Shown one piece after another: positions 46,421 through 54,432 of a stretch of DNA of 64,000 bases. The number at the start of each line of letters is the position of its first letter. Within the stretch, counting starts at the first letter, position 1. Origin of the DNA: Christiangramia bathymodioli (GTDB lineage Bacteria; Bacteroidota; Bacteroidia; Flavobacteriales; Flavobacteriaceae); contig SRSL01000003.1 of NCBI GenBank assembly GCA_009735695.1, forward strand, positions 434,001-498,000, written 5' to 3'. Under the pieces are notes generated by a model that was given only the letters and a program-made list of their open reading frames with translations, was not told the origin of the DNA and searched no databases. The translations under genes were made by a program, and so were the position numbers.

Positions 46421-46540
46421 AGATCTCTCCCTGCGGTCGAGATGACCAGTCTTGTTTTAAAGTCATTTCGAAGAAGCGCAGCGACTGAGAAATCTGGCGA
46501 AGTTAGAAGTACGAGGTAGGAAGTGGGAAGTACGAAGACC
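46421..46540. repeat. Fourth REPIN-like unit with heptamer array
   Basis: The palindromic unit is 46421-46495, with six GARGTNN heptamers at 46499-46540. The loop (CCAGTCTTGTTTTAAA) resembles that of unit 1, while the right flank (CTGGC, AAGTT, GAAGTAC) resembles unit 3. It contains the right copy (46462-46523) of the direct repeat bracketing higBA. Confidence 0.8.
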
Positions 46541-46584
46541 TCTCGACTTGGCCTGTACCGAGAGAACCCGAAGTGCTCGAGGGG
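46539..46584. repeat. Further imperfect palindrome
   Basis: CCTCTCGA (46539-46546) pairs with TCGAGGGG (46577-46584), with one G-T pair. It directly abuts the heptamer array. The sequence type is common among flavobacterial intergenic palindromes, as I recall. Confidence 0.5.
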
Positions 46585-46606
46585 ACTTTAGTTATTTGGA
46601 AGGCAC

Positions 46607-46636
46607 AAAAAAACCGGAAGTTTCAAATTCCGGTTT
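46607..46636 (-). terminator. Terminator after the DUF5606 gene
   Basis: On the minus strand, AAACCGGAA (46636-46628), 8-base loop, TTCCGGTTT (46619-46611), then T's. Confidence 0.85.
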
Positions 46637-46660
46637 ATATAGGTTTTGTTTCTGAGAAGT

Positions 46661-47086
46661 CTATTCTTCCTCGTCGTTTTCTGCTTCTTTTTTATCCTCT
46701 TTAGCGAAATCGGTCATTCCGTTTTCAATAAGAATATTGTACCACTGGATCACTTTCTTGATATCGCTGGAATATACACGATCCTCATCATATTCTGGAA
46801 GCACATCAGAGAAATAGGCTTCAAGGTCGTCTTTAGAAGACTTGTGACTTAGAGCTTTTCCCCCATCCTCTTTTTCCTTCATTTTTTCGAAGATCTCTCC
46901 TAATGGAACCTCTTCTGTATATGTATAAATAGCGATCTCACTAAGTATGCTCACATTATGACGCATGTTCACAGCGATCTTCTTCCCATCCAGCAGGGAT
47001 TTGGCGATAAATCCGCCTCTGGTTTGTGCGGTTAGTTCGTAAAGTCCTGGTTTTCCTGAAATAGCAAGAATTTTATCTAATCCCAT
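46661..47086 (-). CDS. DUF5606 family protein
   Basis: 141 aa: MGLDKILAISGKPGLYELTA, then SLLDGKKIAVNMRHNVSILSE, as in DUF5606, a Bacteroidota family without known function. Residues 1-55 may form a small beta barrel; the C-terminal third is acidic, ending in DKKEAENDEEE. It lies just downstream of def on the minus strand but has a good promoter of its own in the 58-base gap. Confidence 0.85.
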   Translation of the reverse strand: MGLDKILAISGKPGLYELTAQTRGGFIAKSLLDGKKIAVNMRHNVSILSEIAIYTYTEEVPLGEIFEKMKEKEDGGKALSHKSSKDDLEAYFSDVLPEYDEDRVYSSDIKKVIQWYNILIENGMTDFAKEDKKEAENDEEE

Positions 47087-47109
47087 AGTAATTTTTAAAT
47101 TTTGGTTCG

Positions 47110-47140
47110 CAAATATCCTTTCCTAAACGCAATTATCAAA
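47110..47140 (-). promoter_or_regulatory. Promoter of the DUF5606 gene
   Basis: On the minus strand, TTTG (47140-47137), 19 bases, GATATTTG (47117-47110). The -33 box is perfect and the -7 box one mismatch off. Confidence 0.6.
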
Positions 47141-47144
47141 GAAC

Positions 47145-47735
47145 TTATCGCGCTTTTTTCATGTTCGGAAAACGCATGCGATATTCTACATTGATCTTTC
47201 CTTTCGAAATATTCGCCAGCTTCCCCTTGATCAATCTTTTCTTTAAACTGGAAAGCTTGTCGGTAAACAAGATACCTTCAATATGATCATATTCATGCTG
47301 AATAACCCTTGCGGCTAGTCCGCTGAAAGTCTTAGTATGCTTCTCGAAATTTTCATCGTAATATTCGATGGTGATATCGGGTTGACGGAACACATCCTCA
47401 CGAATATCCGGGATACTCAAACAGCCTTCACTAAAGGCCCACTCCTCACCTTCTTCTTCGATAATCTGCGGATTGATAAAAACCATTCGCATATTTTTCA
47501 ACTCTTCTCTTTCGGCATCATCTAGCTCTTCATCCTCTGCAAATGGGGCAGGATCGATCACGAACAGGCGAATAGGCAAGCCAATCTGCGGAGCCGCAAG
47601 ACCTACACCATATGCATTGTACATGGTATCCCACATATTATCGATCAATTCATCCAGTTTGGGATAATCCTTATCGATCTTTTTCGCTTTCTTCTTCAAT
47701 ACCGGATCTCCGTATGCTACTATTGGTAAAACCAT
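47145..47735 (-). CDS. def: Peptide deformylase
   Basis: 196 aa. The three motifs are GVGLAAPQIG (43-52), EGCLSIP (103-109, metal ligand Cys105) and QHEYDHIEG (146-154, His147, Glu148, His151). It removes the N-formyl group from nascent proteins on the ribosome using Fe2+. An acidic insert (DEELDDAEREE, 68-78) fits the Bacteroidota type. It lies downstream of ruvX and the inserted four-helix-bundle gene. Confidence 0.97.
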   Translation of the reverse strand: MVLPIVAYGDPVLKKKAKKIDKDYPKLDELIDNMWDTMYNAYGVGLAAPQIGLPIRLFVIDPAPFAEDEELDDAEREELKNMRMVFINPQIIEEEGEEWAFSEGCLSIPDIREDVFRQPDITIEYYDENFEKHTKTFSGLAARVIQHEYDHIEGILFTDKLSSLKKRLIKGKLANISKGKINVEYRMRFPNMKKAR

Positions 47736-47739
47736 TGAA

Positions 47740-47770
47740 ATGAATATTTTATAATGTATATTTTATAATT
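47740..47770 (+). repeat. Left arm of inverted repeat flanking the four-helix-bundle gene
   Basis: ATGAATATTTTATAATG (47740-47756) is repeated exactly, inverted, at 48154-48170. The match extends imperfectly to about 31 bases in each arm. Confidence 0.8.
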
Positions 47771-47775
47771 GCTTT

Positions 47776-48132
47776 CTAAGCATTCATGTTCTTAATTGCC
47801 GTAATACGAGAGGCAATAAAAATACTGGTCAGTTCCCTTGCTTCTTTTAAAATGCGATTGGACTCTTCATCATTTTTGAGGTTTTCATCCTGAAGAAATT
47901 CGATCCAGAAAATGCATTCATCTGCCTCCTCTATAACAATTCCCAATTTCGAAACGAATGCTTTCTTAGACTGCCCTAAACAAGCCGCCCGGTAATTCGC
48001 TGCGACCGAAGTAGAACACCTTATCAACTGTCCCTGAATATGGCTTCCCAATTTATCTTTCGGAAGTTGTAGCGCTATTTTCACACAATCATGAGCGAAT
48101 TTCTTTGAACGATTGACCAGATCATTTTTCAT
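47776..48132 (-). CDS. Four-helix-bundle protein (23S rRNA intervening-sequence family, TIGR02436)
   Basis: 118 aa, nearly all helical. IQGQLIRCSTSVAANYRAA near residue 40 and EEADECIFWIEFLQDENL near 75 are the family signature. Related proteins are encoded in intervening sequences of 23S rRNA genes and in retroelements (Avd-like), where they bind nucleic acids. Here the gene stands alone between ruvX and def and is flanked by inverted repeats that begin at the last codons of ruvX and just upstream of the def start codon. This suggests insertion as a small cassette. The function is unknown. Confidence 0.88.
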   Translation of the reverse strand: MKNDLVNRSKKFAHDCVKIALQLPKDKLGSHIQGQLIRCSTSVAANYRAACLGQSKKAFVSKLGIVIEEADECIFWIEFLQDENLKNDEESNRILKEARELTSIFIASRITAIKNMNA

Positions 48133-48139
48133 AAATCAT

Positions 48140-48170
48140 AATTATACATTATTCATTATAAAATATTCAT
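48140..48170 (-). repeat. Right arm of inverted repeat flanking the four-helix-bundle gene
   Basis: CATTATAAAATATTCAT (48154-48170) is the exact inverse of 47740-47756. Its outer end overlaps the ruvX stop codon (48167-48169). Confidence 0.8.
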
Positions 48171-48574
48171 TCATACAGCCAGGTTTGCAAAATGATCGTC
48201 GCACTGATCTCGTCCACAAGGGCCTTGTTTCGGCGTTTTTTCTTTTTCATTCCGCTGTCGATCATAGATTGAACGGCCATTTTGCTGGTAAAACGTTCGT
48301 CCACTCGCTCTAAAGGCATTTCAGGAAATTTTTCAGAGAACTTTTTCAGGAATTCCTGAATGTGGATCTCGCTCTGGCTTGAGGTATCATCCATACGCCT
48401 GGGTTCGCCCACCAGGACACGTTCCACATTTTCATTTTTGAAATAATCTTCGAGGAAATTTAAAAGCTCCTGTGTATTCACCGTGGTGAGTCCCGAAGCG
48501 ATCAGCTTGAGCTCATCGGTTACCGCGATCCCGGTGCGTTTGGTCCCATAATCCAGGGCTAAAATCCTCGCCAT
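48167..48574 (-). CDS. ruvX: Holliday-junction resolvase-like RuvX/YqgF
   Basis: 135 aa, the normal YqgF size. ILALDYGTKRTGIAVTDEL (4-22) carries the first catalytic Asp of the RNase H-like fold, VLVGEPRRMDD follows, and LVDEISATIILQTWL ends with the C-terminal acidic pair. It has nuclease or pre-16S-rRNA-processing activity in other bacteria. The inverted repeat of the inserted cassette begins at its stop codon. Confidence 0.93.
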   Translation of the reverse strand: MARILALDYGTKRTGIAVTDELKLIASGLTTVNTQELLNFLEDYFKNENVERVLVGEPRRMDDTSSQSEIHIQEFLKKFSEKFPEMPLERVDERFTSKMAVQSMIDSGMKKKKRRNKALVDEISATIILQTWLYE

Positions 48575-48638
48575 TTCAAAAATTTAGGCAAAGGTAAGGT
48601 TTATATTGGTTTGTCCATAAATATTGGGCTATAGCTCT

Positions 48639-48646
48639 TATATTTG
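48639..48646 (+). promoter_or_regulatory. -7 box upstream of dapD
   Basis: TATATTTG, a perfect -7 match, 14 bases before ATG 48661. The nearest TTTG (48610-48613) is 25 bases upstream, farther than usual. Confidence 0.45.
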
Positions 48647-48660
48647 GAAAAAATTTGAAA

Positions 48661-49476
48661 ATGCAGGAGTTAAAAGCTAAAATCGAAGAGGCCTGGGAAA
48701 ACCGGGACCTCCTGAAAGATACTGAGACAACTGAAACCATCAGAAAGGTCATCGAATTACTAGACAAGGGTGAATTACGCGTTGCCGAGCCAACAACTGA
48801 CGGCTGGCAGGTGAACGAATGGGTCAAAAAAGCTGTTGTGCTTTATTTCCCTATTCAGAAGATGGAAACCCTGGAAGCCGGAATCTTTGAATACCACGAT
48901 AAAATTCCGCTAAAGAAAGGGTATAAAGAAAAAGGAATACGTGTAGTACCTAACGCAGTAGCCAGACATGGAGCTTATATTTCTTCCGGAGTGATCATGA
49001 TGCCAAGTTATGTGAATATCGGCGCTTATGTAAGTGAAGGAACCATGGTTGATACCTGGGCGACTGTAGGAAGCTGTGCGCAAATAGGTAAAAATGTTCA
49101 TTTAAGTGGCGGAGTAGGAATTGGTGGTGTACTAGAACCTCTTCAGGCCGCCCCGGTAATTATTGAAGACAATGCCTTTCTTGGATCCAGAAGTATCGTG
49201 GTAGAAGGTGTACGAGTGGAGAAAGAAGCCGTACTAGGTGCCAATGTTGTACTTACCGCTTCGACCAAAATCATAGATGTGACCGGTGATGAACCTAAGG
49301 AATTTAAAGGTTATGTTCCTTCCAGATCTGTTGTGATTCCGGGAAGCTATACCAAGAAATTCCCTGCTGGTGATTTCCAGGTTCCATGTGCACTTATAAT
49401 AGGTAAACGTAAGGAAAGCACCAATAAAAAGACTTCATTGAACGATGCTTTGCGTGAATACAATGTAGCCGTATAA
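48661..49476 (+). CDS. dapD: 2,3,4,5-tetrahydropyridine-2,6-dicarboxylate N-succinyltransferase
   Basis: 271 aa from ATG 48661; a TTG two codons earlier is less likely. It succinylates tetrahydrodipicolinate in the lysine/meso-DAP pathway. A helical N-domain (1-95) precedes the left-handed beta helix, visible as hexapeptide repeats: GVIMMPSYVNIGAYV, GTMVDTWATVGSCAQIGKNV, SGGVGIGGVLEPL, NAFLGSRSIVVEGV. PGSYTKKFPAGDFQVPCALI closes it. It may be followed cotranscriptionally by the GT9 gene, 12 bases downstream. Confidence 0.95.
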   Translation: MQELKAKIEEAWENRDLLKDTETTETIRKVIELLDKGELRVAEPTTDGWQVNEWVKKAVVLYFPIQKMETLEAGIFEYHDKIPLKKGYKEKGIRVVPNAVARHGAYISSGVIMMPSYVNIGAYVSEGTMVDTWATVGSCAQIGKNVHLSGGVGIGGVLEPLQAAPVIIEDNAFLGSRSIVVEGVRVEKEAVLGANVVLTASTKIIDVTGDEPKEFKGYVPSRSVVIPGSYTKKFPAGDFQVPCALIIGKRKESTNKKTSLNDALREYNVAV

Positions 49477-49488
49477 GCAACGATAATT

Positions 49489-50538
49489 TTGAAGATCTTA
49501 GTTATACAAATGAAAATGATTGGGGATGTACTTACATCCTCAATCTTATTTGAGGCTTTACGAAAGAAATTTCAAAATGCCGAACTGCATTACATGATCT
49601 ATAAACATACCTTTCCGGTTGTAGCAAACAATCCGAATATCGACAGGTTCATCATGCCTGAAGACGAGCAGAATTTCGGGATACTGATCAAAAAAATTAA
49701 AAAAGAAAAGTACTACGCGATAATAGATGTATACTCAAATTTAAAAACCGCTTTGCTTACGGGGTTATCTGGTGCTAAATACAGAATCGCCTACAATAAA
49801 AAATATACCCGACCTCTTTGCACACATGTTTTTAGCCGAAAAATAAAACCTGAAACCAATGCGGGAGCAGCTATAGAAAAAAGATTGAGATTGCTTTCAC
49901 CTCTTTCTGATAATTTCCCGAAAGAGATAAAACCCAAAATTTATCTGAGCGAAAAGGAGATCAATCTGGCCCGCAAAAAGCTTGAAGATTCGAACCTCGA
50001 TCTTTCTCAAAGTCTTTACATGATAGGTGCTTTGGGAAGTTCAGAAAAGAAGACCTATCCCCTGCCCTACATGGCAGAATTACTGGATAGAATTGTGGAG
50101 ATTACGAATGCAAATCTGCTCTTCAACTACATTCCCTCTCAAAAAAATCAGGTTGAAAAATTATATGATTTCTGCAATGAGAAAACCCAGGAAAAAATTC
50201 ATCTGGAAATCTACGGAAAAAGCCTTAGAGAATTTCTTGCGTTGACGAGTCAATGCGATGCTTTGATCGGTAACGAAGGCGGCTCGGTGAATATGGCCAA
50301 GGCTTTAAATATTCCGACTTTTGCTATATTTTCGCCTCCATTGAATAAAGAGAACTGGAATATTTATGAAGACGGGAAGCAAAATGTTTCCGTACATCTC
50401 AGAGATTACAATGAAAACATTTTTCAGGGGAAATCTGAAAAACAATTGAAAAATAGCTGGAGCAAATTATATAAGGCATTCGAGCCGGAACTGGTCTCAG
50501 AAAAACTGGAAAGTTTTCTAAAAATCAATTCAAAATGA
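49489..50538 (+). CDS. Glycosyltransferase family 9 (heptosyltransferase-like)
   Basis: 349 aa. The start is TTG 49489-49491: the product then begins MKILVIQMKMIGDVLTSSIL, the exact GT9 N-terminus with the GDVL acceptor loop. The C-terminal half has the ADP-sugar site GNEGGSVNMAKALNIPTFA. GT9 enzymes add heptose (or other sugars) to LPS core on the cytoplasmic face. It opens the surface-polysaccharide cluster and overlaps the next gene by 4 bases (ATGA). Codons are visibly more A/T-rich than in flanking housekeeping genes. Confidence 0.88.
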   Translation: MKILVIQMKMIGDVLTSSILFEALRKKFQNAELHYMIYKHTFPVVANNPNIDRFIMPEDEQNFGILIKKIKKEKYYAIIDVYSNLKTALLTGLSGAKYRIAYNKKYTRPLCTHVFSRKIKPETNAGAAIEKRLRLLSPLSDNFPKEIKPKIYLSEKEINLARKKLEDSNLDLSQSLYMIGALGSSEKKTYPLPYMAELLDRIVEITNANLLFNYIPSQKNQVEKLYDFCNEKTQEKIHLEIYGKSLREFLALTSQCDALIGNEGGSVNMAKALNIPTFAIFSPPLNKENWNIYEDGKQNVSVHLRDYNENIFQGKSEKQLKNSWSKLYKAFEPELVSEKLESFLKINSK

Positions 50539-51569
50539 ACTATCGTTTTCTCATCTATATAAGCCATAACTACGCAATTCCAATTGGCAAACCCTTGCAG
50601 GAAGAAATATTAAAAAGAGGCTATGAGGTGAAATGGTTTTCAGAATTAGATCCTCCCAAAGAATTTTTTCCTTCCGCTGGTGAACTTATCGACGATATTC
50701 ATGAGGTAGTAGCATACAAGCCTCATATAGTTCTCACCATTACGAACACGGTGGCAGACTTTATTCCCGGTCTTAAAGTCCAGATTTTTCACGGAATTCA
50801 GATTAACAAACGCAGTTTTAAAAAAGGGCATTTTAGAATAAGAGGCCTGTTCGATTTATATTGCACCCAGGGACCTTCAACAACAGGACCTTTCAAAGAG
50901 ATACAGAAAGATTCACCCCATTTTCTGGTTCGGGAAACCGGCTGGGCTAAGGTTGACCCTCTCTTTGAAATACCGGAACAACCCAGAAAAAAACCTACTA
51001 TTTTAATTTCTTCTACCTTTTCAGCAAAATATAGCTGGACATACCATCCAGAAGTGATTGATGAGCTGGAAAGAATTTCGAAAACAGGAAAGTATAAATT
51101 CCTGGTCGTTCTTCATCCTAAACTGGAAAGAGAGAAAATCGATAAAATAATATCAATTCAAAATTCCAATTTTGAATTTATCGAAACCCCAGATATTATT
51201 CCTCTTTTCAGACGGGCAGATATCATGTTTTCAGATACTACTTCTGCAATCACTGAGTTCATGCTTCAAAAAAAACCGGTAGTTACCTTTAGAAATAGTA
51301 AACCCGAAGCACACCTAATAAATATTCAGGAAGCTGAAGCTATTGAAAACGCTATTGAAAGAGCTTTTCACCCTTCAGAAGAACTTAAGAAAGCTATTGT
51401 GGATTATGTGAATTTCACCCATCCCTATTTTGATGGCAAAAGCAGTAACCGAACAATCTCAACCTGCATAGAGGTTTTACACGAAGATAAATCTCATTTG
51501 AAGAAAAAACCTTTGAACCTGGTGAGAAAATTTCAGACTCGTAAAAAACTGAAATATTTTAAATTCTGA
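50535..51569 (+). CDS. CDP-glycerol glycerophosphotransferase-like protein
   Basis: 344 aa. VQIFHGIQINKRSFKKGHF (near 83) resembles the HG-x-K loop of the Glyphos_transf (TagF/TagB) family. GWAKVDPLF, FLVVLHPKLERE and IMFSDTTSAITEFMLQKKPVVTF are the later donor-binding motifs of that GT-B fold. It would transfer a phosphoglycerol or related phospho-sugar unit to a surface glycan. In a Gram-negative this suggests phosphoglycerol-type decoration of LOS or capsule. It ends 3 bases before the convergent rhamnosyltransferase-like gene. Confidence 0.75.
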   Translation: MNYRFLIYISHNYAIPIGKPLQEEILKRGYEVKWFSELDPPKEFFPSAGELIDDIHEVVAYKPHIVLTITNTVADFIPGLKVQIFHGIQINKRSFKKGHFRIRGLFDLYCTQGPSTTGPFKEIQKDSPHFLVRETGWAKVDPLFEIPEQPRKKPTILISSTFSAKYSWTYHPEVIDELERISKTGKYKFLVVLHPKLEREKIDKIISIQNSNFEFIETPDIIPLFRRADIMFSDTTSAITEFMLQKKPVVTFRNSKPEAHLINIQEAEAIENAIERAFHPSEELKKAIVDYVNFTHPYFDGKSSNRTISTCIEVLHEDKSHLKKKPLNLVRKFQTRKKLKYFKF

Positions 51570-51572
51570 ATA

Positions 51573-52415
51573 TCACTTATACAGGCCTAAACCTGCTTTT
51601 AATTCTTTAAAATAACGCTTAAAAGTAAAGTTAACCCTGTTTTTGGCACTGGTTAGCTGCCATGAGTTAACATGTTCCAGATCTTTTAAAATTTCATTCA
51701 TTTTCTTTTCAGAAATATGAAATTCAGACAGCTTTGCTGGATCAATATTACCGTAACCTGAAAACTCATTCACCTTATTCTTGGAATGAATTATACTAAG
51801 CCAAAGTCGATTATTCTTGATTTTGGTCATATTCTTTTCATACTTCCATGAACCGTGACGCTCCCGAAACCAAACCGTTTTAAAATCTCCTTTTTTCTCA
51901 ATTAAACTGATAAAAGGATTGTTCAATTTCATAAGGCGACCAAGACGATTAGTGTCTCCCATCTCTAGAGTATACCCGTCGATAATATCTATAGCTTCGT
52001 GCTCCTGTTTCGCAAACTGATCCTGAACAGACTGGATATAATCTTCGTGAATACAGTCATCATTATCTAGCCGGGAAGTGATAATATAATCTTCGGCATC
52101 CATTTGCTTTATATTCTTCTTGATTTCAGGGAGAAAATTCTCCATCCCGTCGATAAAACAAGGAATAAAATTTTGATACGCGTTTTGATATACTTCAACT
52201 TTCCTTTTATAGACTTCGGGTGTATTTATATCGAAAAAGACAAGCCATTTAAAATTCTGGTTGTTCTGATTTTTTACCGAACTCAAACAGAAATTTTCAA
52301 AAAGATCAAAACGCTCCTCTAACCATTCCTCGGTGAGCACTTTCTCATTATTCTTTGTGGTTGTCCAATTTTTAGCGCGAAGGTTAAATCTGGTAAGTAT
52401 ATAATGTTGAAACAT
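51573..52415 (-). CDS. Putative rhamnosyltransferase family glycosyltransferase
   Basis: 280 aa. MFQHYILTRFNLRAKNW is the family start; FENFCLSSVKNQNNQNFKWLVFFD and EDYIITSRLDNDDCIHEDYI (with DxD-like LDNDD) match the Rhamno_transf (PF11316-like) group. SGYGNIDPAKLSEFHIS is near the end. It has no membrane segments, so it is cytosolic. Donor and acceptor are unknown. It is the last gene of the minus-strand half of the cluster. Confidence 0.75.
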   Translation of the reverse strand: MFQHYILTRFNLRAKNWTTTKNNEKVLTEEWLEERFDLFENFCLSSVKNQNNQNFKWLVFFDINTPEVYKRKVEVYQNAYQNFIPCFIDGMENFLPEIKKNIKQMDAEDYIITSRLDNDDCIHEDYIQSVQDQFAKQEHEAIDIIDGYTLEMGDTNRLGRLMKLNNPFISLIEKKGDFKTVWFRERHGSWKYEKNMTKIKNNRLWLSIIHSKNKVNEFSGYGNIDPAKLSEFHISEKKMNEILKDLEHVNSWQLTSAKNRVNFTFKRYFKELKAGLGLYK

Positions 52416-52451
52416 AAAAATTTTAATCTTGGGTAAAAGGAAGTATATAAG

Positions 52452-53210
52452 TTATTTTCCTACGAGCCTTTTAAAGCGCTTTTTCAATTCCTTTTTTCTA
52501 TGAAATTTCTTCTGGAACTCGTCGGTGTAGAACCACATTTTCTTAAATACCTCTTCTTCATTTTTTTCAATTAATTTCGCATATTCATTTGCCATAACAC
52601 GGATCATACTTTTTTTCGGTGTTAACCTGGAAAAATTTTTCATCCGCCTGTCAAAATCCATTTTCGTAAAATTCATACGATTAAGATCTACAAGATAGAA
52701 TTTATATTCCCCATCAACCCTTTTAATTAGCGTATTGCCAGGTGAATGGTCTAAAAATTCGATTTCTTTTTCGTGTAACTCAAATGTAAAGCGTGTAAAA
52801 GCTCGCAAAATCTCCTCATGATCCGCCAGGTCTGGATTATGCACCAGCTCTCTATAAGTTAAATCTGCATGCAAATGACGGCTAATATAATAACTATCCA
52901 GAAAATTAAAACTCGTTTGATGAACTGCATAAGCTACAGGAAAAGGCGTATTTATTCCTTTTTGTATAAGAGTTTTAGCATACTTGAATGAGCGTTCTGC
53001 TTTCGAGAGCCTGAAAAAACGATAAGCAAATTTATTGATAAGATTTGGAATTCGGAATGATTTGATATTTAAGTCAGCCTCTCCTACTTTAAAAATTTTT
53101 ATTTCGTTACGCCCTTTATGTAAACTGGCTCCTTTTCCGGAAAAACTGCTAATCAAATTTCTGATCTGGTCTTCCTGAAAATTGCTTTCTTTATTAACTT
53201 CGTACCTCAT
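52452..53210 (-). CDS. LPS kinase-like protein (WaaP/InaA/KdkA type)
   Basis: 252 aa, kinase fold. A basic N-domain (KIFKVGEADLNIKSFR) precedes the catalytic loop EFLDHSPGNTLIKR (Asp154 as HRD-like base, Asn159) and the metal-binding LVDLNRMNF (Asp175). Such kinases phosphorylate Kdo or heptose of the LPS inner core, helping outer-membrane stability. Its place among glycosyltransferase genes supports this. It starts 9 bases after the adjacent GT4 gene. Confidence 0.82.
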   Translation of the reverse strand: MRYEVNKESNFQEDQIRNLISSFSGKGASLHKGRNEIKIFKVGEADLNIKSFRIPNLINKFAYRFFRLSKAERSFKYAKTLIQKGINTPFPVAYAVHQTSFNFLDSYYISRHLHADLTYRELVHNPDLADHEEILRAFTRFTFELHEKEIEFLDHSPGNTLIKRVDGEYKFYLVDLNRMNFTKMDFDRRMKNFSRLTPKKSMIRVMANEYAKLIEKNEEEVFKKMWFYTDEFQKKFHRKKELKKRFKRLVGK

Positions 53211-53219
53211 CTGCTGGTG

Positions 53220-54356
53220 TTAACTATTCAGATAATTACTTTGCGCCTGGTCATTCATTAATGAATTATAAACTCTGTAAGTTTCTTTTCCAAGTTTCTC
53301 TGCCGTAAAATCTGAAATAAACCGCTCATAAGACTTCTTCCTGAATTGCTCCCGAAGCTCTTTATTTTCTTTCAGAATTATTAATTTTTCAGCTAGTTCT
53401 TTGTAGTCACCTACCGGCACAGAAAATCCGTTTATACCATCTTCAATAGCTTCATCTATTACGCCTACTCTCGTTGAAACTACCGGAACCTTTTTAGAAA
53501 ATGCTTCGATCACAGAAGACGGGCCACCTTCCCGACTTGAAGTCATAAGAAAAACATCGAATTGATTCATGAATGAGGACGCATTTCTTACAAAATCGGT
53601 ATAAATAATATAATCTTCAAGCTTATATTCTTTCACCAAAACTTTCAATTTTTCGGTTAGCGAAGAAAACTGACCTATTTGAATTAGTTTAATATTCCTG
53701 ATCTTCCTAACATGTACAAGTTCATTCAGAGTTTTTAAAAGTAAAGGATGATCTTTGGCTCGCGTATGGTTTGCGATATTTCCAATTAAAAAAACATCTT
53801 CACTTAGTTGATATTTTTGCCGAATATTAAATGAAGCTTTCTCAAACTGATCATCTTGCTTGACACTATCATGAATAACGGTGGTTTTCTTTTTATTTTT
53901 TTGATTTAAAATTCTGGAAAAATGATCTTCTACGTATTTCGAAACACAAATAATAGCATGAATATTCTTATAGTTGTATTTCAATTTGCTCAAAAAACTG
54001 TGTTTAGCTCTTACACTTTTCCTGGCAAGAACAGTGGACGTATTAATCTTATAAAATAGATCGGTTAAAACATAACCAGTAGCCGCGTCGTTGGTATGCA
54101 AATGAATAATGTCTATCTGATTTTGATTAACAATCTCCCTGAGTTTTTTACGATAAGTTTTTGAGGTAGGCTTAACATAAGGGATCGCCATTACATCCTC
54201 AGATTTTCCTTGAGTTTCTGCATGAAGCGGTGTGCCCTCGTAACACAACAATTTCTGATTCACCTCAACTTTAGGCAACTCGTTCATTAAGTAAAGTAAT
54301 TGTTGTTCACTTCCTCCCCAGGATCTGGCACCTGAGATATGTAAGACTTTCACCAA
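53220..54356 (-). CDS. Glycosyltransferase family 4-like (GT-B)
   Basis: 378 aa. VLHISGARSWGGSEQQLLYL at the start is the acceptor-side glycine loop; GNIANHTRAKDHPLLL and TSSREGGPSSVIEAFSKKVPVVSTRVG are the GT4 donor-binding parts with the EX7E motif (E in REGGPSSVIEAF). It is a clear paralogue of the divergent gene at 54433: both share LIGNIANH, an IQIG strand, and KVPVVST-VG. Probably a Kdo- or core-sugar transferase at the inner membrane. It heads the minus-strand half of the cluster. Confidence 0.88.
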   Translation of the reverse strand: MVKVLHISGARSWGGSEQQLLYLMNELPKVEVNQKLLCYEGTPLHAETQGKSEDVMAIPYVKPTSKTYRKKLREIVNQNQIDIIHLHTNDAATGYVLTDLFYKINTSTVLARKSVRAKHSFLSKLKYNYKNIHAIICVSKYVEDHFSRILNQKNKKKTTVIHDSVKQDDQFEKASFNIRQKYQLSEDVFLIGNIANHTRAKDHPLLLKTLNELVHVRKIRNIKLIQIGQFSSLTEKLKVLVKEYKLEDYIIYTDFVRNASSFMNQFDVFLMTSSREGGPSSVIEAFSKKVPVVSTRVGVIDEAIEDGINGFSVPVGDYKELAEKLIILKENKELREQFRKKSYERFISDFTAEKLGKETYRVYNSLMNDQAQSNYLNS

Positions 54357-54432
54357 AATTTAAATTTTTACAAATATAATTATCCTAGCCTATTTCATAG
54401 TTTTAAATTTGGCCATCTATAAATATTCTTGA

